This document shows, piece after piece, positions 16,584-24,580 of a stretch of DNA of 37,075 nt (position 1 is the first letter of the stretch; every line of letters begins with the position of its first letter). Source of the stretch: a virus; the IMG/VR virus record IMGVR_UViG_3300042691_049757, positions 1 to 37,075 of that record. The stretch is one strand, 5' to 3'. The notes under the pieces are model-generated. The model saw nothing but the letters and a program-made list of their open reading frames with translations. It was not told where the DNA came from and did not search any database. Both the position numbers and the translations under genes were made by a program.

Positions 16584-17668
16584 CCGACTACCTTCGCGGC
16601 CAAGTCGTCCAGAACGACGGCAGCAGCTACATCTGCAAGGCCGACCACACCAGCGCCCCGGTCAACGAACCGGGCGTCGGCGGTTCGTGGGCGACCTTCT
16701 GGGACCTGTTGGCGGCTGGCGGCGTCGGCATCACCGACGGCGACAAGGGCGACGTCGTCGTCAGCGCGAGCGGTGCCACGTGGACCGTCGACGCGAACGC
16801 CATCACCGACACGAAGCTGCGCGACAGCGCGGCGCTCTCGGTCATCGGGCGCGCTTCAAACACGAGCGGCGACCCCGCCGACATCGCCGCCGGCACCGAT
16901 GGCCACGTGCTGCGGCGCAGCGGCACGACGCTCGGCTTCGGCACCGTCGCGACGGCGGGCATCGCGGATGCCGCGGTCACCAACGCGAAGCAGGCCAACA
17001 TGGCCGGCGGGACCATCAAGGGTCGCCAGACCGGCGCCGCCGGTGCTCCGCAGGATCTGACGCCTGCCCAGGTGCGCACCGAACTCGGGCTCGGCGCGCT
17101 CGCGACGCTCGCGACGCCTGAGGCCGACCGCGTGGCGGGGACCGACACTGGCGGCGCCGCCACCATGCTGCGCGCGAGCGACCTGGAGACGCTTCTTGGT
17201 CTCGGCTCGCTCGCGTTCGCAAACGACATCGACGGCAGCCAGGTGATGGCCGGCATCGTGGCCGCGGCGCGACTGGGAACCGGCACGCCAGGCGTCGGCA
17301 CCTTCCTGCGCGGCGACGGGGTGTGGAGCGCCACCAGCGCATTCGCGAACGCCAGCCACACGCATGCCGCGGCCGACATCACGTCGGGCGTGTTCGCCGT
17401 GGCCCGCCTCGGCACCGGCACGCCGAGCACCGGCACATACCTCCGCGGCGATGGCCAGTGGATCGCCACCAGCAACTTCGCCAGCTCGACGCACGTCCAC
17501 GCCGCGGCCGACATCACCACCGGGACCATGGCGACCGCTCGCCTTGGTGCCGGCACCGCAGACAGCACGACGTTCCTGCGCGGCGACAACACCTGGGCCA
17601 CGCCTCCCGGCGGTGGCGGCGGCATCGAGTTCGGCGTCGCGAAGCGCCTGGCATACCTGAGGCTCTGA
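16580..17668 (+). CDS. Tail fibre protein with repeated motif
   Basis: A 362-residue protein; GTG start with GGGGAGG five bases upstream. It opens with TDYLRGQVVQNDGSSYICKADHT and SWATFWDLLA, the second part of a small carbohydrate-binding-like module frequent in phage fibres. Then come fibre shaft repeats (LSVIGRASNTSGDPADI, LRRSGTTLGFGT) and a threefold 45-residue repeat with H-x-HAAADIT-x-G and ARLG-x-GT ... LRGD-x-W. It ends shortly after a Gly run (PPGGGGGIEFG). These proteins trimerise and bind surface sugars; that role is inferred from family layout. Confidence 0.75.
   Translation: MTDYLRGQVVQNDGSSYICKADHTSAPVNEPGVGGSWATFWDLLAAGGVGITDGDKGDVVVSASGATWTVDANAITDTKLRDSAALSVIGRASNTSGDPADIAAGTDGHVLRRSGTTLGFGTVATAGIADAAVTNAKQANMAGGTIKGRQTGAAGAPQDLTPAQVRTELGLGALATLATPEADRVAGTDTGGAATMLRASDLETLLGLGSLAFANDIDGSQVMAGIVAAARLGTGTPGVGTFLRGDGVWSATSAFANASHTHAAADITSGVFAVARLGTGTPSTGTYLRGDGQWIATSNFASSTHVHAAADITTGTMATARLGAGTADSTTFLRGDNTWATPPGGGGGIEFGVAKRLAYLRL
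17252..17605 (+). repeat. Three tandem 135-bp repeats in the fibre gene
   Basis: Units begin at 17252, 17387 and 17522, exactly 135 bases (45 codons) apart; the third is cut short. At the protein level each starts G-x-x-A-x-ARLG and carries LRGD-x-W. The spacing in whole codons means unit gain or loss keeps the frame, which fits length variation of a fibre shaft. Confidence 0.8.
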
Positions 17669-18847
17669 ATGATCTTCCTCTCCTCGACCTCGCAGTCCAT
17701 CGAGATCGTCCTCAGCGGCGGCGGGGAAACGCTGCACTGGTCGTTCTCGTGGGTCGATACAACCGCTGACTCGGCGACGGAGGGAAGCAGCGAAGGCGTG
17801 CAGACGGTCGCCGGCACCTACACGGCGGTCGCTGCGCCAGCGATTGGCCTGCGGCGAATCGTCAAGGCCGCCAGCCTGGTCAACCTCGATGCCGAAGCGT
17901 GCACTGTCCGAGTGCAGAAGGACGTCTCCTCCAGCGACTTCTCGCTGAACGGCGACGTTCGACTGAGTCCTGGCGATGCGCTGCATTACGAGGACGGTGG
18001 GCTTGGCTGGTACGTCACCCGGGCCGCGGACAGCACCGCCTACTCGGGCCGCACCGTGGCGTTCTTCAAGCCCGGAACCGGCGCCGACACGGTCGGGTTC
18101 TTCTACTCGTTCAGCAAAGACGGCGGTTTCCCCGGTGCTTGGGTGCCCGGCACGCCGGGGCTCGCCGGCCGCATCACGGACGGCACCGCCGCCGCCGACG
18201 CCGGCTGTCTGCCGATCGCGAACGCGGCGAGCGGCGGCAACTTCCTGACTTCGTTCGAGCTGACGGGGACCGTCGCGCACTTCTACCAGCTGTTCGACAT
18301 CCTCTGGACCAACAGTGGCACGGTCGTCACCACGACCACCGCTCAGACGGTCGGGAGCCCGACGCTTCCCGCGCGCGACGCGACTGGCACCACGAACGGC
18401 GAGGGCTGCATGATCGGCCTGCTGTTCACCACGGCCAGTACGAACGCCGCGGCGATCGCGAACGCCACCGTCAGCTACACGAACTCGGCCGGCGGCGCTG
18501 GGCGCACCGCGACCCTCGCGAACCTCGTCGGCGCGCAGATCCCGGCGACGCCCGTGATCGGGACGATCGTCTGGTTCCAGCTGCAGGCCGGCGACAACGG
18601 CGTCCGCAGCATCCAGACGCTGACCCTCGGCACGTCGCTGGTGACTGGCACGGTGTCGCTGCTGATCGCGCGGCAGCTCGCCACCTACAGCGCCGTCGTC
18701 GCCAACGTCGGCGCTGGTCCTGCGCGTCCCATGGACCCCGGCATCCGAATCTACAACGGCACGTGCGCGCACATCGCCTATCAGGCGAGCGCCACGACAG
18801 CGACCACCATCACGGGCAGCGTTGTTGTCCAGGAGCGTCCACTGTGA
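17669..18847 (+). CDS. Putative fibre or virion surface protein
   Basis: A 392-residue protein starting directly after the fibre stop, with CTGAGG upstream. I do not recognise a named family. Residues about 45-115 (GLRRIVKAASLVNLDAEACTVRVQ, LSPGDALHYEDGGLGWYV) resemble the small beta domain at the end of the distal tail protein and the start of the glycine-rich protein. The rest is a Thr/Ala/Gly-rich beta sandwich-like region (FFKPGTGADTVGFFYSFSKDGG, IRIYNGTCAHIAYQASATTAT). Composition and position in the fibre block point to a virion protein; it has no visible membrane or signal segments. Confidence 0.55.
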   Translation: MIFLSSTSQSIEIVLSGGGETLHWSFSWVDTTADSATEGSSEGVQTVAGTYTAVAAPAIGLRRIVKAASLVNLDAEACTVRVQKDVSSSDFSLNGDVRLSPGDALHYEDGGLGWYVTRAADSTAYSGRTVAFFKPGTGADTVGFFYSFSKDGGFPGAWVPGTPGLAGRITDGTAAADAGCLPIANAASGGNFLTSFELTGTVAHFYQLFDILWTNSGTVVTTTTAQTVGSPTLPARDATGTTNGEGCMIGLLFTTASTNAAAIANATVSYTNSAGGAGRTATLANLVGAQIPATPVIGTIVWFQLQAGDNGVRSIQTLTLGTSLVTGTVSLLIARQLATYSAVVANVGAGPARPMDPGIRIYNGTCAHIAYQASATTATTITGSVVVQERPL

Positions 18848-19341
18848 AACTGACCTCTACCGCCCTTCTTCGTGCTGCGGACGACGCCTCGACCAACCTG
18901 CTGCAGTACGGCTTCGGCGGCGCCGTGCTGGCGATCTTCGTCGTGCCGGTCTTCTACATCATGGCGCGTTCGGCCCAGAACCGCGAAGCCGCGCGGTTGG
19001 CCATCGAGCAGAAGGAGCACCAGGCGCGGCTCGATCGCGAGACCCGCGAGAACGAGCTGCGGGCCGAGAGCCAGCGCAAACTCATCGACGCACTGGTCGC
19101 CTCGGTCGACTCGCAGAAACTGGCCCTCGAGCAGTGGCGCCGGTTCGAGGAGCAGGAGGAACGCACTCACGCAGCGCTGCTCGCCGGCATGGCTCAGGTG
19201 ACCGCGACGCTGGCCCAGATCAGTGAGCGCCTGGCTTCGCAGCAGCAGCACAGCGCCACCACCGCGACCGCACAGACGCAGCTCGCACAGCTGCTCGGCG
19301 ACGTCGCCACGCAGATCCAGACCCTCAAGAGACCCGCATGA
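18844..19341 (+). CDS. Membrane-anchored coiled-coil protein, possible i-spanin
   Basis: A 165-residue protein from a GTG overlapping the preceding stop. One transmembrane helix lies at about residues 22-42 (YGFGGAVLAIFVVPVFYIMA). From residue 45 on it is charged coiled coil (NREAARLAIEQKEHQARLDRET, EQWRRFEEQEERTHAALL), turning Gln/Thr-rich at the end. Next comes a lipoprotein gene that overlaps it by four bases (ATGA). An N-terminal anchor plus coiled coil, followed directly by a lipoprotein, is the two-gene spanin layout that fuses inner and outer membrane at lysis. This is only inference; no holin or endolysin is nearby. Confidence 0.55.
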   Translation: MKLTSTALLRAADDASTNLLQYGFGGAVLAIFVVPVFYIMARSAQNREAARLAIEQKEHQARLDRETRENELRAESQRKLIDALVASVDSQKLALEQWRRFEEQEERTHAALLAGMAQVTATLAQISERLASQQQHSATTATAQTQLAQLLGDVATQIQTLKRPA

Positions 19342-19721
19342 AGACCATCCGCCGCGTCCTCCCGTTCTTCCTTCTCGTCCTCGTTGCGTGCGCCGGTGCC
19401 GCCGCGCGCCAGAACGTCCTGCTGCCGTCGATGGCCAGCACGTGGCAGCAGCTGCGGCCCGGCATCGAGCGGGAGTTGGCGGCCGCGCCGAACCCCGCCG
19501 GCCCCGTCGCGGTCGCATCGGCGAACGAGGCCTTCAAGGCAGCGAACCCGGCCGCGCTGATGACGGTCGACTGGCAGCTTCTCGACTCACTCGCCGAAGC
19601 CGACGTCGTGCGTCAGCTCGCGGCCGGGAAGCTCGGGCCCATCGGGGCCGAATCCCGCCGCAGCCTGATCGCCGAGTTCGCCGAGGCGCGAGGCATCTAC
19701 GCCAGGACACGCACGCCATGA
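19338..19721 (+). CDS. Phage lipoprotein, possible o-spanin
   Basis: A 127-residue protein with a signal peptide (MKTIRRVLPFFLLVLVACAG) whose lipobox L-V-A-C puts the lipid on Cys18. The mature part begins AGAAARQNVLLPSMASTWQQLRPGIERELA, a pattern I associate with small phage lipoproteins near fibre or lysis genes. It is longer than classical Rz1 (which is also Pro-rich) so the spanin reading is weak. It should be anchored to the outer membrane. It overlaps both neighbours by four bases. Confidence 0.6.
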   Translation: MKTIRRVLPFFLLVLVACAGAAARQNVLLPSMASTWQQLRPGIERELAAAPNPAGPVAVASANEAFKAANPAALMTVDWQLLDSLAEADVVRQLAAGKLGPIGAESRRSLIAEFAEARGIYARTRTP

Positions 19722-19993
19722 AGCAGCAGATCAAGGACCAGTTCGCGCAGGCAATCTCCGCCACCGGCCTGCAGTTGCAGGCAGCCGCCGTCGACGTCGC
19801 CGAGTTCGCCGCGGCCAGCGCCGAGCGCGTCTCGGCTGCGCAGATGGAACCCGGCTTCGACCAGGTCTTCGGCGACGAGACGAACCGCGTCTTCCTGTTC
19901 GCGGCGAAGCGCGCCGTGCGCGCTGGCGACGCGGCCGACGCACAGGCCTTTGGCCTGATCCGCGGCTTCCTGCTCGGCCTCGCGTCCGCCTGA
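19718..19993 (+). CDS. Small hypothetical protein
   Basis: A 91-residue protein with an ATGA overlap to the lipoprotein gene. It is predicted mostly helical and Ala-rich (QIKDQFAQAISATGLQLQAAAVDVAEFAAASAERV), with a second helical part (RVFLFAAKRAVRAGDAADAQAFGLIRGFLLGLASA). No transmembrane segment strong enough to call and no recognised family. Tight coupling with the membrane and lipoprotein genes suggests a shared role. Confidence 0.6.
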   Translation: MKQQIKDQFAQAISATGLQLQAAAVDVAEFAAASAERVSAAQMEPGFDQVFGDETNRVFLFAAKRAVRAGDAADAQAFGLIRGFLLGLASA

Positions 19994-20025
19994 TCCCGCA
20001 CACCTGACACCCGCAGAGGAACACC

Positions 20026-20631
20026 ATGGTCGTCCAACTCAGCACCACCGGCCGCAACGCGATGGCGGATGCGCTCGAGACGCACGTCACCACCGCCCCC
20101 GACCTCGAGATCCGCAGCGGCACCCCGCCGGCCAACTGCGCAGCCGCCGACACGGGCACCTTGCTCGCGACGGGCGCCCTGCCGTCGGACTGGCTGGGTG
20201 CAGCGGCGGGCGGCGCGAAGGCGCTGGCCGGCGCGTGGAACTACACGGGCCAGGCTGGCGCCGGCGGCGGCACCGCGCCGGGCCACTACCGCATCAAGAA
20301 GACGGGCACGTGCCACATCCAGGGCACCTGCGGCCCGTCGGTGGCGCTGAACACCAGCGCGCTCACCGCGGTCAACGGCAACGTGCTGACGTTCGCCAGC
20401 ACGACCGGCGTCGTGGTCGGCCACAACGTCAGCGGCACCGGCATCCCGGCCGACACGCAGGTGGTGGCTGTCACCGCGACGACGGTCACGCTGAGCCGCA
20501 CGTCGACGGCGGGCGTCGCCAGCGGCGCGGCGATCACCTTCGCGCCGGACCTCGTCATCAATAGCCCGACGATCAGCAACGGGCAGACGGGCTCGGTGAC
20601 GAGCTACACGTTCACGGCCGGCGGGGCGTGA
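20026..20631 (+). CDS. Putative virion protein with inserted beta repeat module
   Basis: A 201-residue protein; AGAGGAA lies seven bases before the ATG. The N-terminal pattern (LSTTGRNAMADALETH, LEIRSGTPPANCAA, TGTLLATGALPSDWL, GHYRIKKTGTCHIQGTC) is a small phage structural family seen next to fibres. A 60-residue module is inserted near residue 108-168: LTFASTTGVVVGHNVSGTGIPADTQVV and VTLSRTSTAGVASGAAITF, a repeat common on phage fibres and decorations. The last strands return to the family pattern (GSVTSYTFTAGGA). The role on the virion is unknown. Confidence 0.6.
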   Translation: MVVQLSTTGRNAMADALETHVTTAPDLEIRSGTPPANCAAADTGTLLATGALPSDWLGAAAGGAKALAGAWNYTGQAGAGGGTAPGHYRIKKTGTCHIQGTCGPSVALNTSALTAVNGNVLTFASTTGVVVGHNVSGTGIPADTQVVAVTATTVTLSRTSTAGVASGAAITFAPDLVINSPTISNGQTGSVTSYTFTAGGA

Positions 20632-20639
20632 GGTAGCGC

Positions 20640-23111
20640 GTGCCGGTCCTCGCGAAGTGGGTCTGCCGAAGCGGCCTCCGGCGCACGACGCCGGGGTTCG
20701 TGCACGACCTGTCGGTGAAGGCCGAGGCCGGCTTCTTCATCGACCGGGTCGAGTTCGCGATCAGCGCGAACGGCGTCCCGCAGGGCACGCAGACCGCGAG
20801 CTCGAGGACCATCCGCACGCCCAACTTCTCGGACCAGCCGTCGCCGGACCCGACGGTGCCGGCCGGCCAGCAGAAGAGCTTCGACGGCTACGGCATCGGG
20901 CTCAACCTCAGCACCGTGCCGGCGGGCACCATCACGGTCACCGCGACTGCGTTCGAGGTCGGCGGCGCCAGCCACGTGCTGCCGGTGCTGACGATCTACA
21001 ACGACACCGACGGCGGAGACCGGCGGCCGCGCACGGTGGCTCCGCTCTACGTGGACGGCGACGCCGGCAACGACGCGAACAACGGCAGCAGCTGGGCGCT
21101 GGCGGTGCGCACGCCGATGCGCGCGCTGCAGCTCGGCCGCAGCGCCGGCGGCGAGATCGGCGGGCTGCGGATCTTCTGCCGCGGCACCATCGTGAACATG
21201 TCCGGCGGCATCTTCCCGGAGTGCACGACCAGCGGCGACTGGTGGTGCGAGTGGATTGCCGACGCCGCCGGCTGCTTCCTGAACCCGCCCGGCGATCCGG
21301 CTCCGCTCGGCCCGCGCACGATCTACAGCGGCCAGTCAGGCGCGAGCGCCAGCACGGTGACCTGTCGGCATCGGTGGATCGGGTTCCGCTACGGCCGCGA
21401 AGGCTGCGTCTCCTACTCGTTCGGCGGCATCGTCGTTCACTGGATGGACGGCAGCTACCAGGAGGCCATCAACTACCTCGGCCCGACGCGCGTCTCGGTG
21501 CGCTACGCCTACGAGGGCGCCGACGGCGTGTTCTGGGGGTGGGACGGTCCAGGTCCCGCCGGCGAGCGCCACTTCTCGCAGTGCGATCTGCGCGGCGTGC
21601 TCGGCGGCTACGAGGTGCACAAGTTCCTGTGGGACTGCCGCTGCCTCGCATGGCTCGGCATCGCGGCCAAGCTGGGCTCGGCCGCGCCGGAAGTCACCAG
21701 CGGCGGGCTGCTGATGCAGTTCGAGCGCTACGCCGCGCGCTCGGTCGAAGGCTTCGTGCGCATGGATAACGACGCCACGCAAGGCCAGGGGCGCCCTGCG
21801 TTGGTCGTCACGAAGCCGACCGGCACGACGGCGCGCATCACCGGCCCTGTCGGTGGCTATGCGTTCAACCTGGACGCCGAGGCGCTGGTGGGGCAGACCT
21901 ACTGGGGCCTGCGATTCGCCGGCACCGGCGCCACGAACCTCGACACGACCACAGCGCACATCGTCACAGGCGTGGGCAACACGGGCGGCGCCCCCTGGGT
22001 CGAGGTGACCGCGCCGTCGGCTGTCGCGGGCAGCATCCCGGCCGACACGGCGTCGTTCTGGACCGCGCAGGCGCCTGGCTCGCCGGCTCCTGGCCGCGAG
22101 TACTGGTATCTGCACCCGGACGGCTACCAGATCCTCCGCGACTGTTTCCGCGACGCGATCTTCGACTGCGCGCTGGTCGACGCGCCCGACCTGCAGACCT
22201 ACTTCACCACCGGCTACGACCTCGACTACTTCCTGTTCGACAACTGCCGCGACGACGGAAGCGCGAAGCCTGGCATGGTCGCGAACTGGTTCGGCAGCGA
22301 CTGCACGAACAGCATCCTGCAGCGCTGCACGCTGAGCGGCCAGTTCCAGAACACGTCGACCGCCAGCGGCTGGGCCGGCACGGTCGTGCGCGACATGGTG
22401 TTCGGCTCGCTGGGCGGCGACATGAGCACGATCGGGTCGCGCGGCGCCACGGTCACGAACTGCCACGTGATCAGCGGCAGCCCGTTCGGCACGGGTGGCA
22501 CCAGCGGACCGTGGTTCGCGAGCGATCCGACGGTGGCGCCGTTCTCGGTCGCGCCGAGCAGCGGCAACTTCGGCACCGGCACTGCAGAGCTGTCCGTGCC
22601 GGCGGTGTGGCGCTACGGCAGCAGCGGGGCAACGCGCGGCGTCCTGAAGAACGTCGGCGACCTCAACTGGTCGCTGCCGGCGTCGGGGCTCGTCGCGATC
22701 GGCACCGCCAACGTGCCGATGACGGGCTCCGGAGCGTCGAGCCTCACCGTCGCCGCGAGCTCGAGCTTCACCGTGCGACCCGCGGCGGTCGGCGCGTCGA
22801 GCCTGTCGCTTGCCGTCAGCGGCTCGTCGATCGCGCCGATGTTCGCAACCGGCGCCGCGTCGCTGCAGGTGGCGAGCAGCGGTGCCGCGGGTGTCCCGTT
22901 CACCGCGGGCGGAACGTCGACGCTCGGCGCGGTCGGCATCCTTGCGACTGGGCTCGCCTCGGTGCCGTTCACGGCCGTGGGAACGTCCACGGTGGCCGCT
23001 GTGCCCGTGATCGCACCGCCACCGCCTCAGCAGTCGCCGCGCGCGATCGGGCGCCCACCGGCGATCCAGACGCGTCCTCGGCGGTGGGCATGGCGCTTCC
23101 CGTGGTCGTGA
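20640..23111 (+). CDS. Tailspike-like protein with beta-helix start and C-terminal repeats
   Basis: An 823-residue protein from GTG, with TGAGGTAG upstream. Residues about 1-135 form a beta domain. The segment LYVDGDAGNDANNGSSW with AVRTPMRALQ is the typical entry of right-handed parallel beta-helix proteins (pectate-lyase-like tailspikes). Aromatic- and Cys-rich strands follow to about residue 660. The C-terminal region from about 680 to 800 consists of five degenerate repeats of about 22 residues (FTVRPAAVGASSLSLAVSGSS, VPFTAGGTSTLGAVG). The last 30 residues are Pro/Arg-rich. Capsule-degrading activity is possible but no catalytic residues can be named. It closes the late operon, next to a hairpin. 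Confidence 0.7.
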   Translation: MPVLAKWVCRSGLRRTTPGFVHDLSVKAEAGFFIDRVEFAISANGVPQGTQTASSRTIRTPNFSDQPSPDPTVPAGQQKSFDGYGIGLNLSTVPAGTITVTATAFEVGGASHVLPVLTIYNDTDGGDRRPRTVAPLYVDGDAGNDANNGSSWALAVRTPMRALQLGRSAGGEIGGLRIFCRGTIVNMSGGIFPECTTSGDWWCEWIADAAGCFLNPPGDPAPLGPRTIYSGQSGASASTVTCRHRWIGFRYGREGCVSYSFGGIVVHWMDGSYQEAINYLGPTRVSVRYAYEGADGVFWGWDGPGPAGERHFSQCDLRGVLGGYEVHKFLWDCRCLAWLGIAAKLGSAAPEVTSGGLLMQFERYAARSVEGFVRMDNDATQGQGRPALVVTKPTGTTARITGPVGGYAFNLDAEALVGQTYWGLRFAGTGATNLDTTTAHIVTGVGNTGGAPWVEVTAPSAVAGSIPADTASFWTAQAPGSPAPGREYWYLHPDGYQILRDCFRDAIFDCALVDAPDLQTYFTTGYDLDYFLFDNCRDDGSAKPGMVANWFGSDCTNSILQRCTLSGQFQNTSTASGWAGTVVRDMVFGSLGGDMSTIGSRGATVTNCHVISGSPFGTGGTSGPWFASDPTVAPFSVAPSSGNFGTGTAELSVPAVWRYGSSGATRGVLKNVGDLNWSLPASGLVAIGTANVPMTGSGASSLTVAASSSFTVRPAAVGASSLSLAVSGSSIAPMFATGAASLQVASSGAAGVPFTAGGTSTLGAVGILATGLASVPFTAVGTSTVAAVPVIAPPPPQQSPRAIGRPPAIQTRPRRWAWRFPWS

Positions 23112-23115
23112 AAGT

Positions 23116-23138
23116 CCGGCGGCCGCAGGCGCCGCCGG
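23116..23138. terminator. Hairpin between convergent genes
   Basis: CCGGCGGC and GCCGCCGG form a perfect 8-bp GC stem with a 7-base loop, five bases after the tailspike stop and between two converging genes. On the minus strand it is followed by ACTTTC, on the plus strand by a weak ACTTT after ten bases. A second short hairpin GCCGGC-gacga-GCCGGC lies near 23152. Likely a bidirectional terminator, although U-tracts are poor. Confidence 0.45.
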
Positions 23139-23174
23139 GAGCCATGACTTTGCCGGCGACGAGCCGGCACCTAC

Positions 23175-23801
23175 CTAGTGGGGGACCGGGGGCAGGCGGG
23201 CGGCGGAATTCTCAGCGGCCGATTCGCAGTCTGCCGGAGGCGCCGAAAGCGCGCCCTTCGGGTACTTGATCGACACGATCACGGTGAGGTCGCCCGCTTG
23301 GTAGACCTCGGACACGACGAGGGGTGCGGATGGCTCCTCCTGCAAGGGGAAGGAGCGAACCAACCGGACGCGTCCGGTGTCGAACGGCGGCCCGCCGTTG
23401 ATCGCCTGCAGCCAAACGCTGTAGCGCCCATCGAGCGAGTTGAAGTCAGGTGCGGCCGTCACGTCCAGCTCGCTGCGGCTGTAGTTCATCGCCGAGAAGG
23501 CCGCGCGGAGGCGCATGCCGCTGACCTGCGCGTAGCCGCCCCCGGTTGCGTCGCCGGTGCCGCTGGCGTTCACGTAGATCCGAGATGGGTCCAGCATGGT
23601 GCCAAGCACCAACTGCACCTGCAGCAGCCGCGAAGGGCCGCCCTGGTCGCTCTCCATCGGCCCGACCCAGTAGCCCGAGAGCCATGGGTGCGAGAGGGCT
23701 GGTGCTTCCGCGGCCACGAATGGCGCCTCGGGCTGCGAACCGCCGCCGCCGCCACAGGCAGACAGCAGCAACGCCAACAAGCTGAGCTTCGTCGTCTTCA
23801 T
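23175..23801 (-). CDS. Lipoprotein, likely lysogeny (moron) gene
   Basis: A 208-residue protein on the minus strand. Start chosen at 23801, where GAGGAG and AAGGG precede ATG and a lipoprotein signal begins: MKTTKLSLLALLLSACGGGG, lipobox L-S-A-C with Cys16. The mature part has a Gly run, then beta-rich segments (LSGYWVGPMESDQGGPSRLLQVQLVLGT, YAQVSGMRLRAAF, LDGRYSVWLQAI, LTVIVSIKYPKGAL). It is transcribed against the late operon and on the strand of the repressor, so expression in the lysogen is plausible. Phage lipoproteins of this kind can block superinfecting phages or alter the cell surface; no specific family is recognised. Confidence 0.7.
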   Translation of the reverse strand: MKTTKLSLLALLLSACGGGGGSQPEAPFVAAEAPALSHPWLSGYWVGPMESDQGGPSRLLQVQLVLGTMLDPSRIYVNASGTGDATGGGYAQVSGMRLRAAFSAMNYSRSELDVTAAPDFNSLDGRYSVWLQAINGGPPFDTGRVRLVRSFPLQEEPSAPLVVSEVYQAGDLTVIVSIKYPKGALSAPPADCESAAENSAARLPPVPH

Positions 23802-23964
23802 TCCCTTCGTCTCCTCGCTTCCCCGGCGCCCCGTCTCACCCTGAGCCGTGCGCCTGTAGTCGTAGTGCCTGCCTGCCGATGCGCTCGGCATGGGCAAGCT
23901 GTTTCTCGCCGTGGCCGCTGTAGCGTCGCTGTCCTTCCAGACTCCCCACGAAGGACACGAACGC

Positions 23965-24216
23965 ATGACGCAGGCCGAGATCATCATCACGCCGTCGCCG
24001 CTGGTGGGCGGGTCGAAGGCGCGCATCAGCTACACCGGCAAGCTGCCGGCGACCATCACGCTCGACTGGCACCCAGCTGGCGATCCGAAGAGTGTGACGA
24101 TCCCGGAGAATCCCGGGTACGTCGACATCGAGGTGCCGACTGAGGCGAGTTCGCTGATCGCGAGCGACGACAGCGGCGAGGCGGAGGCGGTCGGCTCGAT
24201 GGTCCAGCAGCCGTAG
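23965..24216 (+). CDS. Small Ig-like hypothetical protein
   Basis: An 83-residue protein; ATG at 23965 is chosen because GAAGGA lies nine bases upstream, whereas the in-frame ATG at 23890 has none. The sequence is a compact beta pattern (AEIIITPSPLVGGSKARISYTG, ATITLDWHPAG, SVTIPENPGYVDIEVP) like small phage Ig-like proteins that decorate virions. It is transcribed against both neighbours. With the upstream start it would gain a hydrophobic segment (KLFLAVAAVASLSF), a possible signal peptide. Confidence 0.6.
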   Translation: MTQAEIIITPSPLVGGSKARISYTGKLPATITLDWHPAGDPKSVTIPENPGYVDIEVPTEASSLIASDDSGEAEAVGSMVQQP

Positions 24217-24220
24217 CACG

Positions 24221-24580
24221 TCAGCGCCCCACCTGCTTGGCCAGTTCGTCGAGCGCCACACGCGCGTGCGCCGCCACTGGGCCGCCGGATTCAGCCGCGC
24301 GTTTCAGAACCTCGATGCTCTCATGCAGGTCGCGGTGCAGGATGGCGACCGAACTGATCAGCTTCTTCTCGCTGAGCTTGTTCTCCTGCAGCACCGCGCG
24401 AGCCTGGGGAGCTGAGGATCGCCATTGGTCGACGTCGATCAGCGTCACGCCGAGAGCGGAGAGGAAGGCCAGCGACAACACGGCAATCGCCGCGATCGCG
24501 AGCTTGCGCGGCCGGCGCGGCTTGATTGGCTCGGCGATCCACACTTCTGTCCCGAGGAGCGCTGGCTTGCCCTTCGTCAT
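24221..24580 (-). CDS. Small membrane protein downstream of the repressor
   Basis: A 119-residue protein whose ATG overlaps the stop of the repressor gene (ATGA on the minus strand), so the two are co-translated. A basic stretch (KPRRPRKL) precedes one transmembrane helix (AIAAIAVLSLAFLSALGVTLI) at about residues 27-47; the rest is a helical, likely periplasmic domain (EKKLISSVAILHRDLHESIEVLKRAAES). Genes cotranscribed with a prophage repressor often act in exclusion of other phages; here that is only a position-based suggestion. Confidence 0.65.
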   Translation of the reverse strand: MTKGKPALLGTEVWIAEPIKPRRPRKLAIAAIAVLSLAFLSALGVTLIDVDQWRSSAPQARAVLQENKLSEKKLISSVAILHRDLHESIEVLKRAAESGGPVAAHARVALDELAKQVGR

